A stretch of 64,000 nt of DNA from Bacillus sp. ZZV12-4809 (GTDB lineage: Bacteria; Bacillota; Bacilli; Bacillales; Cytobacillaceae), in the NCBI RefSeq assembly GCF_009849585.1, contig NZ_VCRN01000001.1, forward strand, positions 372,001 to 436,000, in the 5' to 3' direction. The notes beneath the pieces are model-generated. The model saw only the letters and a program-made list of their open reading frames with translations. It was not told the DNA's origin and searched no databases. Of this stretch, positions 1 to 7,991 are shown piece by piece. Made by a program: the position numbers and the translations under genes. Position 1 is the stretch's first letter. Every line of letters starts with the position of its first letter.

Positions 1-534
1 TATACACGTGATGTAGCGATCCCCATGATTGCTACGGGAGAAACGACATCTTACCGGCAAACCGGATCGGCCGTTATCAAAAACGGAAAGATGGTTGAGC
101 AGATCAGTAATGACGAAACCCTGCTATTCAACGCTTTCAACAATGAAAGCACCCATGGACAAATTGAAGTTCTGAATCATGCAAGTGTCATGATCACCGC
201 AAACTCGATGGACCATTATATTGAATTTAAGAATAACCAGCCTTATCTCAAAAGCCGTGTCAAACTAAAGGTGGTCCTCCTGGAAACCAGGGGCAAAACC
301 ACCGATGCCATGATTAAAAAAGAATTAAGGCGCATGCTGACAAGCCGGTTTAATGACATGCTGGCCAAACTCCAGAAGAGCGAAGCAGATATACTCGGCT
401 TGGGGCAATTGTACCGCACGAAAATCAGCCGAAAAGATTTGAAAAACTGGCGGTCGGTTTATTATCCAACTTTAAAGTCTGATATCCAATTTGACATTGA
501 TATCCAAAATGAGGGGTATTTGAAAACCATCTGA
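1..534 (+). CDS. Spore germination protein, Ger(x)C family lipoprotein, C-terminal part (partial)
   Basis: The frame is open from base 1, so the start lies upstream and only about 177 C-terminal residues are present. The region matches the C-terminal domain of GerAC/GerBC/GerKC proteins: a beta-rich stretch, then a helix ending in 'SEADILGLGQLYRTKI', the position of the family's DxxGFG-like element, then the closing beta strands. GerC subunits are lipoproteins of the germinant receptor in the spore inner membrane and work with GerA and GerB subunits. A terminator follows at once, so this is the last gene of its operon. It is distinct from the complete gerC at 20246-21328. Confidence 0.88.
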   Translation, partial: YTRDVAIPMIATGETTSYRQTGSAVIKNGKMVEQISNDETLLFNAFNNESTHGQIEVLNHASVMITANSMDHYIEFKNNQPYLKSRVKLKVVLLETRGKTTDAMIKKELRRMLTSRFNDMLAKLQKSEADILGLGQLYRTKISRKDLKNWRSVYYPTLKSDIQFDIDIQNEGYLKTI

Positions 535-535
535 T

Positions 536-559
536 GGGGCAGATCACCTGTCCCTTTTT
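536..559 (+). terminator. Intrinsic terminator after the gerC-type gene
   Basis: Stem GGGGCAG / CTGTCCC (one G-U pair) with a 5-nt loop, followed by TTTTT, just after the stop at 534. The same stem recurs at 7455-7479. Confidence 0.8.
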
Positions 560-564
560 CAGGT

Positions 565-690
565 CTCTATTCGACCTGATTAGGGCCGCTCACCGCCGGG
601 CTTTCCCTCTAAGCGGCTCTATTCTCCTTGATTAGCGCCGCTCACCCTCAGTCTTGACATCTAAGCCCCTCTATTCCACCCGACTACTCC
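565..690. repeat. Degenerate 52-bp tandem repeat, 2 copies plus a partial third
   Basis: The word CTCTATTC starts at 565, 617 and 669, exactly 52 bp apart. Between the anchors the copies share GATTAG(G/C)GCCGCTCACC and a TCTAAGC(G/C)(G/C)C segment. The array lies between two convergent genes, and the third partial copy abuts the 3' end of the helicase gene. No coding sequence is evident. Confidence 0.75.
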
Positions 691-692
691 CC

Positions 693-1997
693 CTAACTCC
701 CCTGCTGCAGCTCCCCAAACTTCCCAATCTCCTTCATAAACGCCAGCCGAACTGTCCCAATCGGCCCATTCCGCTGTTTGGCGAGGATAATCTCTATCGT
801 ATCCTTACGGTCGGAGTCCTTATCGTAATAATCATCACGGTATAAAAACGCAATCAAGTCTGCATCCTGCTCAATCTGCCCGCTCTCACGCAAATCTGAT
901 AGCATCGGCCGCTTGTCCTGCCTGCTTTCCACGCCCCGGCTCAGCTGCGACAAGGCAATTACCGCTACATTCAATTCCCTGGCCATCGTCTTCAGCTTCC
1001 GGCTGATTTCGCTGATTTCCGCCTGACGGTTCTGATGCCCCGGATCCCCCGAAATCAGCTGCAGATAATCAATCACCACCAGCATCCGTTTCCCCTCTCC
1101 GTACTCCCGGCGTGCTTTTCTGACCTTGGACCAGATGTATCCAATATTCATTCCCGCCCGGTCAAAAATATGCAGATTCACCTCACCGAATGACCCCATC
1201 ACACTGGAAAATTGAGTCCAGTCTCCCTCACCGAAATAACGCTTCGGATTCCGGAGTTTTATCGAGCTGATTTCTCCTTTACAGCTGATCATCCTTTTCA
1301 GGAGCTGCTTTTTGGACATCTCCAGTGAAAAAATAAGGGCCGTATTCTGATCAGCTGCGTTCATGGCCATGTTCAGAGCAAAGGCTGTTTTCCCAACACT
1401 GGGGCGCGCTCCAACAATAATCAAATCAGACTCCTGGAATCCTCCGGTCAGCTTGTCCAGACTCCTAAAACCTGACGGAATCCCGGTCATTTCGCCAAGA
1501 TCCTTCTCAGCTTCCCCGTAAAGCTCGACCAAAGAAGGCACAACATCCCCCAGGTCATCATCACCAACAAGATCCTCAATCTGCATAAGATCCTGAATGC
1601 CATCCCTCAAAGTACAGGATATGTCTCCGGTCTGCGCACTCTCCTGAATCCGCCCCGCAATCTCAACAGCTTTGCGCTTTTGGTAATATTCAAAAACGGT
1701 ATCCTGATAAAATGTAAAGTTCGCTGCAGTCGGCACACTTCCCGCAATCTCGGTAATATAGCCGATTCCCCCAATGCTCTCAAGATTGTGGTGGCCCGCT
1801 TCTTCCACAACTGAAATCACATCAACCGGCTTCCCCTTCGCATCAAGCTGCAGGATAATCGTCATCAGCCGCTTTAATCTCGATAAATAAAAGTGTTCCG
1901 GCCGCAGCTTACAATCTTTGATCAGCCCATCCTCCAAGAACAGTGCCCCCACCGCCGCCTCTTCTGCCTCCTGACTGTATAGCCCATACCCCAGCAT
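693..1997 (-). CDS. Replicative DNA helicase, DnaB type (phage-like second copy)
   Basis: A 434-residue DnaB-family hexameric helicase that unwinds duplex DNA ahead of the replisome. The N-terminal DnaB domain covers roughly residues 5-105, and the RecA-like ATPase domain runs from about 170 to the end. Walker A is GARPSVGKT (196-204); a Walker B-like 'LVVIDYLQLI' lies near 310. The start is ATG with AGAGGTGA eight bases upstream and overlaps the stop of the loader gene (TGATG). The gene order initiator-loader-helicase matches phage SPP1 genes 38-39-40, so this is more likely a phage-derived copy than the housekeeping helicase (DnaC in B. subtilis). No other phage gene flanks it. Confidence 0.92.
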   Translation of the reverse strand: MLGYGLYSQEAEEAAVGALFLEDGLIKDCKLRPEHFYLSRLKRLMTIILQLDAKGKPVDVISVVEEAGHHNLESIGGIGYITEIAGSVPTAANFTFYQDTVFEYYQKRKAVEIAGRIQESAQTGDISCTLRDGIQDLMQIEDLVGDDDLGDVVPSLVELYGEAEKDLGEMTGIPSGFRSLDKLTGGFQESDLIIVGARPSVGKTAFALNMAMNAADQNTALIFSLEMSKKQLLKRMISCKGEISSIKLRNPKRYFGEGDWTQFSSVMGSFGEVNLHIFDRAGMNIGYIWSKVRKARREYGEGKRMLVVIDYLQLISGDPGHQNRQAEISEISRKLKTMARELNVAVIALSQLSRGVESRQDKRPMLSDLRESGQIEQDADLIAFLYRDDYYDKDSDRKDTIEIILAKQRNGPIGTVRLAFMKEIGKFGELQQGS

Positions 1998-2338
1998 CAG
2001 ACTTCACCTCTGGCTATCCCCAGAATCTCCCGCATTTTCGCTAGCTCCGCCTGAACCACTTCCTCCCTTGCCGGCTTCCAGGATGTCGGCACAATAAGGG
2101 CCGTATCCCGGCAATCCGGAATGGCTCTGGATACAGCCATAGGTTTCCGCACCAGATCCGAAATCTTCGGTGAATATGGGGACTCCTCCACATGACGATA
2201 CAAATTCAGCTGCAGTTCTTCAATCTCATAAGGATGCAGCAACTCGTGCCAATAATCAATTTTCTGCTGATTCACCTCAAACTGCTCGTAATAAACGGCA
2301 ATTAGCGCCAGCAGCGTATACGTCTCCCGTTTAGTCAT
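1997..2338 (-). CDS. Phage-type helicase loader/inhibitor (G39P-like)
   Basis: A 113-residue, helix-rich protein. Size, position directly before a DnaB-type helicase, and the pattern 'TLLALIAVYYEQFEVNQQKIDYW' with a later 'PYSPKISDLVRKP' fit the 'loader and inhibitor of phage G40P' family. Such proteins bind the helicase, keep it inactive and pass it to the initiator at the origin. The ATG at 2338 is preferred over a TTG at 2341. A GGAGG lies about 12 bases upstream, inside the end of the initiator gene, with which it overlaps by 8 bases, so the genes are likely translationally coupled. Confidence 0.75.
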   Translation of the reverse strand: MTKRETYTLLALIAVYYEQFEVNQQKIDYWHELLHPYEIEELQLNLYRHVEESPYSPKISDLVRKPMAVSRAIPDCRDTALIVPTSWKPAREEVVQAELAKMREILGIARGEV

Positions 2339-3074
2339 CAAGGTTGAAATCCTCCTCCCGCAGCTGCTTTGTAAGAGGCTTTTGATTCAGGTACGATTCA
2401 AAACGGGTGCCAAACAGCGTCTCCGGCCTCAGGAACTTCCGCCAATACGGGTCATGCAGCCATTCCTCTGCCTTCAGGTCGATCACTTTTTTAAAATCCT
2501 CCAGCCTGAATCCCTCCAGCCATCGTGCCCGGATCAGATTCTTCGTCTTCTTCGAGCCTGTCCGGTAAGCTGATTGGGTTTGGCTGTTCAGGTATTCGAT
2601 AACCGCAGCATAAGGGATATCTTTTTTCTCTGTTGTAGTCTCTGTAGTAATCTCTGGTATTGGTTGCTGCACATTGTCATCTTCGGAGTCGCAATCTGTT
2701 ATATTCAGTTCTTCAGACTGTGATTCTCGATGTTCCATGCCAAGTGATTCTTCCCATTCAGCCAGTTTTTGATAATCAATTGTGTACCATTTGGTCTTAT
2801 CCATTTTACTGGCATTAAAATTCGCAGATACCAAGTATCCTCTCTCCTCAAGGGAACGAATGGTACGTCCGATCGTCGCATGAGACCAGAATGGCATCTG
2901 CTTTTTCCAGTCTTTATAGGTATTGTAAATCCATTTGCGCCCTTCTTTTAGATGCCTGCTCCTCACAAGCCAATAATGAATCTGCTGAAGGAGCACCGCC
3001 TCATTCAGTCCCAGCTTTTCCGCCAATGACGGAAGTATTAAAATAGGCTTTTCATTTACCAAAAGTGAACTCAT
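2331..3074 (-). CDS. Phage-type replication initiator (replisome organizer)
   Basis: A 247-residue protein. The N-terminal half contains a winged-helix-like segment ('LNEAVLLQQIHYWL', 'SHATIGRTIRSLEERGYL') as in phage replisome organizers. The C-terminal part (about 160-240) resembles the conserved phage C-terminal domain Phg_2220_C, with 'VIEYLNSQTQSAYRTGSKKT' and 'KKVIDLKAEEW'. The frame is open to 3332, but GGAGGG at 3081-3086 lies six bases before the ATG at 3074, so that start is chosen. Presumed job: bind an origin and recruit the loader-helicase complex encoded downstream. Confidence 0.8.
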   Translation of the reverse strand: MSSLLVNEKPILILPSLAEKLGLNEAVLLQQIHYWLVRSRHLKEGRKWIYNTYKDWKKQMPFWSHATIGRTIRSLEERGYLVSANFNASKMDKTKWYTIDYQKLAEWEESLGMEHRESQSEELNITDCDSEDDNVQQPIPEITTETTTEKKDIPYAAVIEYLNSQTQSAYRTGSKKTKNLIRARWLEGFRLEDFKKVIDLKAEEWLHDPYWRKFLRPETLFGTRFESYLNQKPLTKQLREEDFNLDD

Positions 3075-3096
3075 ATACATCCCTCCACAATTTATA

Positions 3097-3136
3097 TTCT
3101 CGAATTCTGCTACATTCGGATTGGCAGATTCGAGAA
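3097..3136. promoter_or_regulatory. Inverted repeat upstream of the replication module
   Basis: TTCTCGAATTCTGC (3097-3110) faces GCAGATTCGAGAA (3124-3136), a near-perfect inverted repeat with a 13-nt spacer, immediately upstream of the initiator RBS. A 12-bp palindrome TATGTATACATA lies at 3151-3162. It could be an operator or an initiator-binding site; the sequence alone does not decide. Confidence 0.5.
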
Positions 3137-3261
3137 TCGCAACCCTTTCATATGTATACATATATAGTTGAGCCCTAAAAGGACAGGGTGAATGTATATT
3201 TTTCCGGTAATTATGGTATATTTCATGAACAAATAAAGAAAGGCTGCCTTTTTCAGCAGCC

Positions 3262-3702
3262 TTACATTGGTAACCTTTTCTCCAGCACGATCTTATGTAT
3301 TCCTTTTTCATCGGTGCAGGTTTCGATAACATCGAATCTATGCTTAAGATTCAGAATCAGCATCCCTCTCCATTTGTTCATCGTCTTCGTCCGGACCATC
3401 TTATACCCCATTTCTGTTAAGTGTTCATGCTGCTTTTCCATTAACTTAGAAGCAATACCATTTCGCCTGTATTGAGGATCCACTCCGCCTAGCCAACTAT
3501 AAAAGGTATCCTCATTCAGGCGGTATCCCATTTTATACCCAATCACTTTTTCCCCATCCATAGCAGTCAGCACCAGCAAATCAGGTTTGGTTTTCATTTT
3601 GACGGCTAACCCTTCAGAATCGCCGAATATGCTCCCATGAAGTTGATCTATTCCTTCTAACATGTCATCCCCTGTCATTGAAATAAAGATATTTAATTTC
3701 AT
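3262..3702 (-). CDS. GNAT family N-acetyltransferase
   Basis: A 146-residue GNAT-fold protein that would transfer an acetyl group from acetyl-CoA to an unknown amine. The acetyl-CoA loop is seen as 'VDPQYRRNGIASKLMEKQ', the Q/RxxGxG/A motif, after the 'FYSWLGGV' strand. The ATG at 3702 is chosen because GGGGAGGT sits four bases upstream; the frame continues to 3747 without a better site. It is transcribed divergently from the M6 protease gene, and the substrate cannot be inferred. Confidence 0.8.
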   Translation of the reverse strand: MKLNIFISMTGDDMLEGIDQLHGSIFGDSEGLAVKMKTKPDLLVLTAMDGEKVIGYKMGYRLNEDTFYSWLGGVDPQYRRNGIASKLMEKQHEHLTEMGYKMVRTKTMNKWRGMLILNLKHRFDVIETCTDEKGIHKIVLEKRLPM

Positions 3703-3904
3703 ATGTACCTCCCCGCGCAGATAGCTCTCCTCCTCTAAATATACCAAATTTATACTATCGCTGCTCTCTACCTTTAGTATATTACAGGCATCTAGTCTTA
3801 GTTCTCCTGCACCATTTTGAATATTTTAAATATTTTATATTTTTATTCACGAAACAAAATTGTATAATTTACCAGAATACTAGAATTAAGGGAGGCGAAA
3901 TAAG

Positions 3905-5872
3905 TTGAGGCAATTGAAAAAGTCTTTAATCTTATTTGTTACATTGCTTTTAATGTCCATTTCTTCTGCGGCTTATGCAGAAAAACCGGGTCTCGAAGAC
4001 TTCCCGGAACCTGCAGATATGCAGTCCTGGGAGCTTCCTGAGGATATGACCTGGGAAGATTACCGGCCGATTCCGGGAATTGACTGGCGCACGGCTGATA
4101 TTAAGCCTGAGAGAGTATTAAGGGGAGCACTTGTCATTGTCGATTTTCCTGACCGGGAGTTTATTCTAAGTCAGCCGGAAGGATCTGAAGTGGCAGGCAA
4201 CCCTATTGGGACCGGTAATATCCCGCGGGATGAAATCGGCCAGTTCTGGGTAGATTTCCTGAACAAACCGCAGCCACTGAATAACCATCGGACGATTAAT
4301 GAATATTGGAGAGAAAATTCGTATGGCAAATGGGCTGTTGAACTTGATTCATTTGGAACCTACCGGATGGACCACAATGAATTCCAGTATGGACTGAACG
4401 AATTTGGACAGCAATCCAATATGCCGGGAGAATATCAGGCAAAAAATTTAAGAGCTGAAGCAATGGAAAAGGCGCAAGCAGATATCGCCGCTTCAGGCAA
4501 ACATTACGATTTCACCTTCATCCTGCATGCCGGATATGATGAGTCAGGCGTCTGGCAGGAGTTTGGGGAAATGATGTTCCAGACAGCAGAAGATGTAGCA
4601 AAGGAATTCGGACCTCCTTTTGAAGGATTCCCGAATTCCGCCAATACCCGCTATGTTCCTTGGACTTCTTGGCTTGCTGCGAAAAGCATCTGGTCCAGTG
4701 CCAGCAACGGGGTTTCCATTCAAGGTGAAAATGACGGAATGGGTACCTTCGCCCATGAATTCGGCCATATTATGAAATTGGGAGATAACTACAACAATCC
4801 ATATGGAAAGCCTGTTTCCCGCTCCTATTCCGGTCCCTGGGAATTAATGAGCCGGGGAAGCTTTAATGGGCCTGCAGGGCCTCATACACGCTGGATGGTA
4901 CTCCCTACTCTGGGAGGGTCAGCTCCGGCGCATCACATGCTCCGGAACAAAATCAAGCAAGGCTTCTTATCGGAAGACCAGTACTTGAACATCAGCCGTG
5001 AGGAATTGGCTGAAACCGGACCTGTGTTTACCGATATCCTGGCACGCGCGGTACCGGCCGGTGAAGAGTTTGGCCGCAATGCCCTTCATGGCATCAACAT
5101 CAGCATGGAAGATCTGACTCCGAAAAATTCACTTGAGGACGACTGGCGTGCTGATATGCAGCGCGGGGAAAAGTGGTATAACAACTATACGGTAGAAGTA
5201 GTGGACCGTGTAGGATTCGATTCGTTCACTCCAGATTCCGGGGTTCTACTGGCTAAAACCAAAAATACGGAAGCCGCACCAAACATCTGGGTAATCGACT
5301 CTCACGCAGAGGACATTAACAAGGTTGACTTTAAACGCCCTGACGGAACAGAAGCCATGTATTCAAAAGGGGATTACAGGCAGCTTTCGGATTCTCTCTT
5401 TAAAGCCGGAACCGATGAAGGCGTTGTCAGCGAATATAAGGACGAGCATAACCGTCTTCACTTTTACATTTTAAATAAAAAGATAGATCATGAAGGAGCA
5501 CTCTCCTATCGAGTTGCCGTCCGTCATATGGATGAATCTGGACCGGCCACAAGAGGCGTCTCAGCTGAAAAAAGCAAAGTCCAATTTGCTGCTCCAGGCA
5601 AAGTAGCAGCCTATTACTTCAAGGTAACCAATACAGGAAATGCTGCGGATCTTATCCGCCTTAATGCCAAGACAGAAGCTGGCTGGGAGCTCATGCTGGA
5701 GCATAATGTGATTGAGGTGCCAGCCGGTGCAACAGTAGATGTTCCAGTTTATGTAAAAATCCCAAAAACCAAGCCGGTACCGACAAACCTTACATTTACA
5801 AGCACCTCTGAAACCGATCCTGCCAAAAAGGATACAGTTACACGCCGTGTTGGCCCTGGTGCGGGGAAATAA
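3905..5872 (+). CDS. Secreted M6 family metalloprotease
   Basis: A 655-residue protein with a Sec signal peptide (residues 1-25, 'AYAEK' at the cleavage region). The zinc motif HEFGH is at 284-288, preceded by 'GMGTF' and followed by 'IMKLGDNYN', typical of the immune-inhibitor-A-like M6 peptidases. Near the C-terminus (about 555-640) is a NEW3-like beta domain ('YFKVTNTGNAADLIRLNA'). It is probably an extracellular protease. The start is TTG at 3905 with GGGAGG about nine bases upstream. The gene is monocistronic, with a strong terminator at 5879-5905. Confidence 0.9.
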   Translation: MRQLKKSLILFVTLLLMSISSAAYAEKPGLEDFPEPADMQSWELPEDMTWEDYRPIPGIDWRTADIKPERVLRGALVIVDFPDREFILSQPEGSEVAGNPIGTGNIPRDEIGQFWVDFLNKPQPLNNHRTINEYWRENSYGKWAVELDSFGTYRMDHNEFQYGLNEFGQQSNMPGEYQAKNLRAEAMEKAQADIAASGKHYDFTFILHAGYDESGVWQEFGEMMFQTAEDVAKEFGPPFEGFPNSANTRYVPWTSWLAAKSIWSSASNGVSIQGENDGMGTFAHEFGHIMKLGDNYNNPYGKPVSRSYSGPWELMSRGSFNGPAGPHTRWMVLPTLGGSAPAHHMLRNKIKQGFLSEDQYLNISREELAETGPVFTDILARAVPAGEEFGRNALHGINISMEDLTPKNSLEDDWRADMQRGEKWYNNYTVEVVDRVGFDSFTPDSGVLLAKTKNTEAAPNIWVIDSHAEDINKVDFKRPDGTEAMYSKGDYRQLSDSLFKAGTDEGVVSEYKDEHNRLHFYILNKKIDHEGALSYRVAVRHMDESGPATRGVSAEKSKVQFAAPGKVAAYYFKVTNTGNAADLIRLNAKTEAGWELMLEHNVIEVPAGATVDVPVYVKIPKTKPVPTNLTFTSTSETDPAKKDTVTRRVGPGAGK

Positions 5873-5878
5873 ACTATG

Positions 5879-5905
5879 GAGGACACTCTTTTGTGTCCTC
5901 TTTTT
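5879..5905 (+). terminator. Intrinsic terminator of the M6 protease gene
   Basis: Perfect stem GAGGACAC / GTGTCCTC with a TCTTTT loop, then TTTTT. Confidence 0.92.
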
Positions 5906-6100
5906 CAAATTGCAAAGGGACAGTGGGAACTTTCCCTTCAAAAAGTTTTATGGTGTTAGCTTGGCTATTTTACAAATAAGACCTTGATGTTCGCAGGCTT
6001 CCTTACTTCAGCTCCTCAAAAGTTGCAGAATCAGGTATAGCAATCTTTCATATCGACAAATCCTTATGGAATGCTTTTACAATTTCATCTGATAGAAGAT

Positions 6101-6328
6101 CTAAGAAGTATTCACCCCCTTCTGCTTTTGCCTGTCTTGGATCTCCCAGTATGCCTGCTTCTGTAATGCCGGATATCCCACTATCAAATAGATCCTGTCA
6201 TTTTTATTAAAGTCTCCTCCATGTGAGGAAAAGAGAATGACCTTAAGACGGGCTGTATTAATTCTAGCAGCAGAAAAGATTGGTGATGGTTTCCATCTCT
6301 CCTCCATGCCCACAGCTTCCTTCAGCAA
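6101..6328 (-). CDS. Hypothetical 75-residue protein coupled to the KAS III gene
   Basis: A TTG start at 6328 has AAGGAG (6336-6341) seven bases upstream; the SD overlaps the stop codon of the KAS III gene, so translation could be coupled. The product is basic and mixed in composition, with no family I recognise. The rest of the 5906-6339 interval holds no other convincing feature. It may be a small accessory protein or a chance reading frame; the well-placed SD is the main support. Confidence 0.4.
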   Translation of the reverse strand: MLKEAVGMEERWKPSPIFSAARINTARLKVILFSSHGGDFNKNDRIYLIVGYPALQKQAYWEIQDRQKQKGVNTS

Positions 6329-6339
6329 GACCGAACTCC

Positions 6340-7299
6340 TTATCTCCCCCACCTGATCAGCGCTGCTGCCCAAGCCAAACCTGATCCAAAACCCGCCAGG
6401 ACAACATGGTCTCCGGTTTTAATCCGTCCCGTCTCCACTTCATCAGCAAGAGCGAGTGCCACACTGGCAGAAGAAGTGTTTCCGTAGTACTGGACGGCAT
6501 GGGTGGCTACCTTCCCAATTGGGAATTCAAGATTATGTACCGCTTTTTCAATAATGCGAAGGTTTGCCTGATGTGGAACCAGATAATCTAAGTCATTGAG
6601 AGTTAAATTGGCCTTTTGCAAGACGTCTTTTACAATACTTGGAATGTAGGTCGAAGCAAATTGAAATATGGCCTCGCCATCCATTGACGGCCTGTGATTT
6701 TTGTCTTCTCTCATATATTCAGACCCGGATCCATCAGAACCTGCTGTTGAAGATAATAAGCCAAAGCCTTCTGACACTTTCCCGACAATCGCAGCGCCCG
6801 CTCCGTCGCCAAACAGAATATTAACCTTTCTTTCATTCTTGTTTTCTAATACCATATTACGGGAACATTCATCTACACCAATGACCAGCACTTTTTTCGC
6901 AAAGCCGGTCTGTACATACTGAAAGCCATTCAGCAGAGCTAATACAAACCCAGCGCAGCCTACACTCATATCATAGGCTCCAGCTGTGGTCGGGATGCCG
7001 AGGCGGCTTTGAACCTGACAGGCAATAGAGGGATAGATGCGTTCCTGTGTAATAGTGGAGAGAATAACAAAATCAATTTCCGATGCATCTGTATTCGCAT
7101 TCTCCAAGGCTGCTTCCCCTGCTTTACACGCCATGTCTACCATATCAATGCCTGGAATCGTAAATCTTCTTTCCTTGATGCCTGTCATTTTTTCAATGGA
7201 TCTGCCAGAAATGCCGCACTTTTCATTGAAAAAATCATTAGTCACTACCCGAGGCGGCAAATAGCTCCCTACCCCCATTATTCCAGCATTTTTCAACAT
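6340..7299 (-). CDS. fabH: 3-oxoacyl-ACP synthase III (KAS III, FabH family)
   Basis: A 319-residue thiolase-fold enzyme that condenses an acyl-CoA primer with malonyl-ACP to start fatty-acid synthesis. The triad is complete: Cys115 in 'SVGCAGF', His243 in 'PHQANLRI' and Asn274 in 'YYGNTSSAS'. The GFGSG element is near the C-terminus. The ATG at 7299 has AAGGAGA upstream. It stands alone rather than beside fabF, so it may be a second copy or act in a special acyl pathway; the in vivo primer is unknown. Confidence 0.9.
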   Translation of the reverse strand: MLKNAGIMGVGSYLPPRVVTNDFFNEKCGISGRSIEKMTGIKERRFTIPGIDMVDMACKAGEAALENANTDASEIDFVILSTITQERIYPSIACQVQSRLGIPTTAGAYDMSVGCAGFVLALLNGFQYVQTGFAKKVLVIGVDECSRNMVLENKNERKVNILFGDGAGAAIVGKVSEGFGLLSSTAGSDGSGSEYMREDKNHRPSMDGEAIFQFASTYIPSIVKDVLQKANLTLNDLDYLVPHQANLRIIEKAVHNLEFPIGKVATHAVQYYGNTSSASVALALADEVETGRIKTGDHVVLAGFGSGLAWAAALIRWGR

Positions 7300-7454
7300 G
7301 TTAGCATCTCCTTTTTTGACGAATTTTGTTGGACTACCTCAATTGTACCCAATATTTTCATAATTTAGGAGTAATTTGTATAATAGATAGTTTCATAGTT
7401 AGGAAAAGCTGGAGTCTCCGTAAATATAAGCTATGTGCGGAGAAATAAATGATT

Positions 7455-7479
7455 AAAAAGGGACAGTTCCGGCTGCCCC
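7455..7479 (-). terminator. Intrinsic terminator after the 7491-8602 gene pair
   Basis: On the minus strand: GGGGCAG, 6-nt loop, CTGTCCC, TTTTT. The stem is identical to that at 536-559. Confidence 0.8.
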
Positions 7480-7490
7480 TTTTCATTTGC

Positions 7491-7991
7491 CTACTCTCTT
7501 TCCTGCAAATCTATCTTATAAAACTTTAGAAATCCCACAAACACCATAACCGCACCAATCGTGCTGCAAGCTACTCTGATCCAATTGATCATCAGAAACT
7601 CCCTTGCTGTCTGTTTCAGAAATGCTGCAGAATGAACACTCTGCCCTTCAATAAACATAATTTCATTTCTCGGCCATTCAAATACCATGGAGATGAGCCC
7701 TAAAAGAATCATGACAAGAATGCTTCCCAGAACCCAGCGGCGGGCAGACTTTTGCTTCCACACCAGAATCAGCGCACCGGCACCAGTGACCCAGCTCGCA
7801 AATCCAAGCGGCGGGAAGAAGGTATGAGGGCTTGCAGCCTTCATAAAATCCATCGAAACCTCCAGCGATTCCGGCATGTTATGAAAAATATTCGGATACA
7901 CCATGAATACCTCCAGTACAAAAGCCCCCAGCGTAATAAAGGTAATCCATAAATAGGAAACCATAAAGAAATACGTTAATTTTTGCTTCAT
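7491..7991 (-). CDS. DUF1772-like membrane protein
   Basis: A 166-residue integral membrane protein with four predicted membrane segments (about 8-30, 60-80, 88-108, 135-155) and a short charged tail. The layout, with a conserved-looking 'VYPNIFHNMPESLE' loop after TM1, resembles the DUF1772 group; no enzymatic residues are evident. The start abuts the stop of the upstream gene (shared base 7991), so the two are one operon. Two OmpR-like half-sites at 8679-8696 suggest control by the adjacent two-component system. Confidence 0.7.
   Translation of the reverse strand: MKQKLTYFFMVSYLWITFITLGAFVLEVFMVYPNIFHNMPESLEVSMDFMKAASPHTFFPPLGFASWVTGAGALILVWKQKSARRWVLGSILVMILLGLISMVFEWPRNEIMFIEGQSVHSAAFLKQTAREFLMINWIRVACSTIGAVMVFVGFLKFYKIDLQERE

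Noticed and set aside
693-1997. DnaB-type gene as the housekeeping replicative helicase
   Set aside because: It sits with phage-type loader and initiator rather than with core replication genes such as rplI or purA.
4544-4768. Frame antisense to the M6 protease
   Set aside because: Lies inside a well-supported gene, no SD, Cys/Phe-rich shadow composition.
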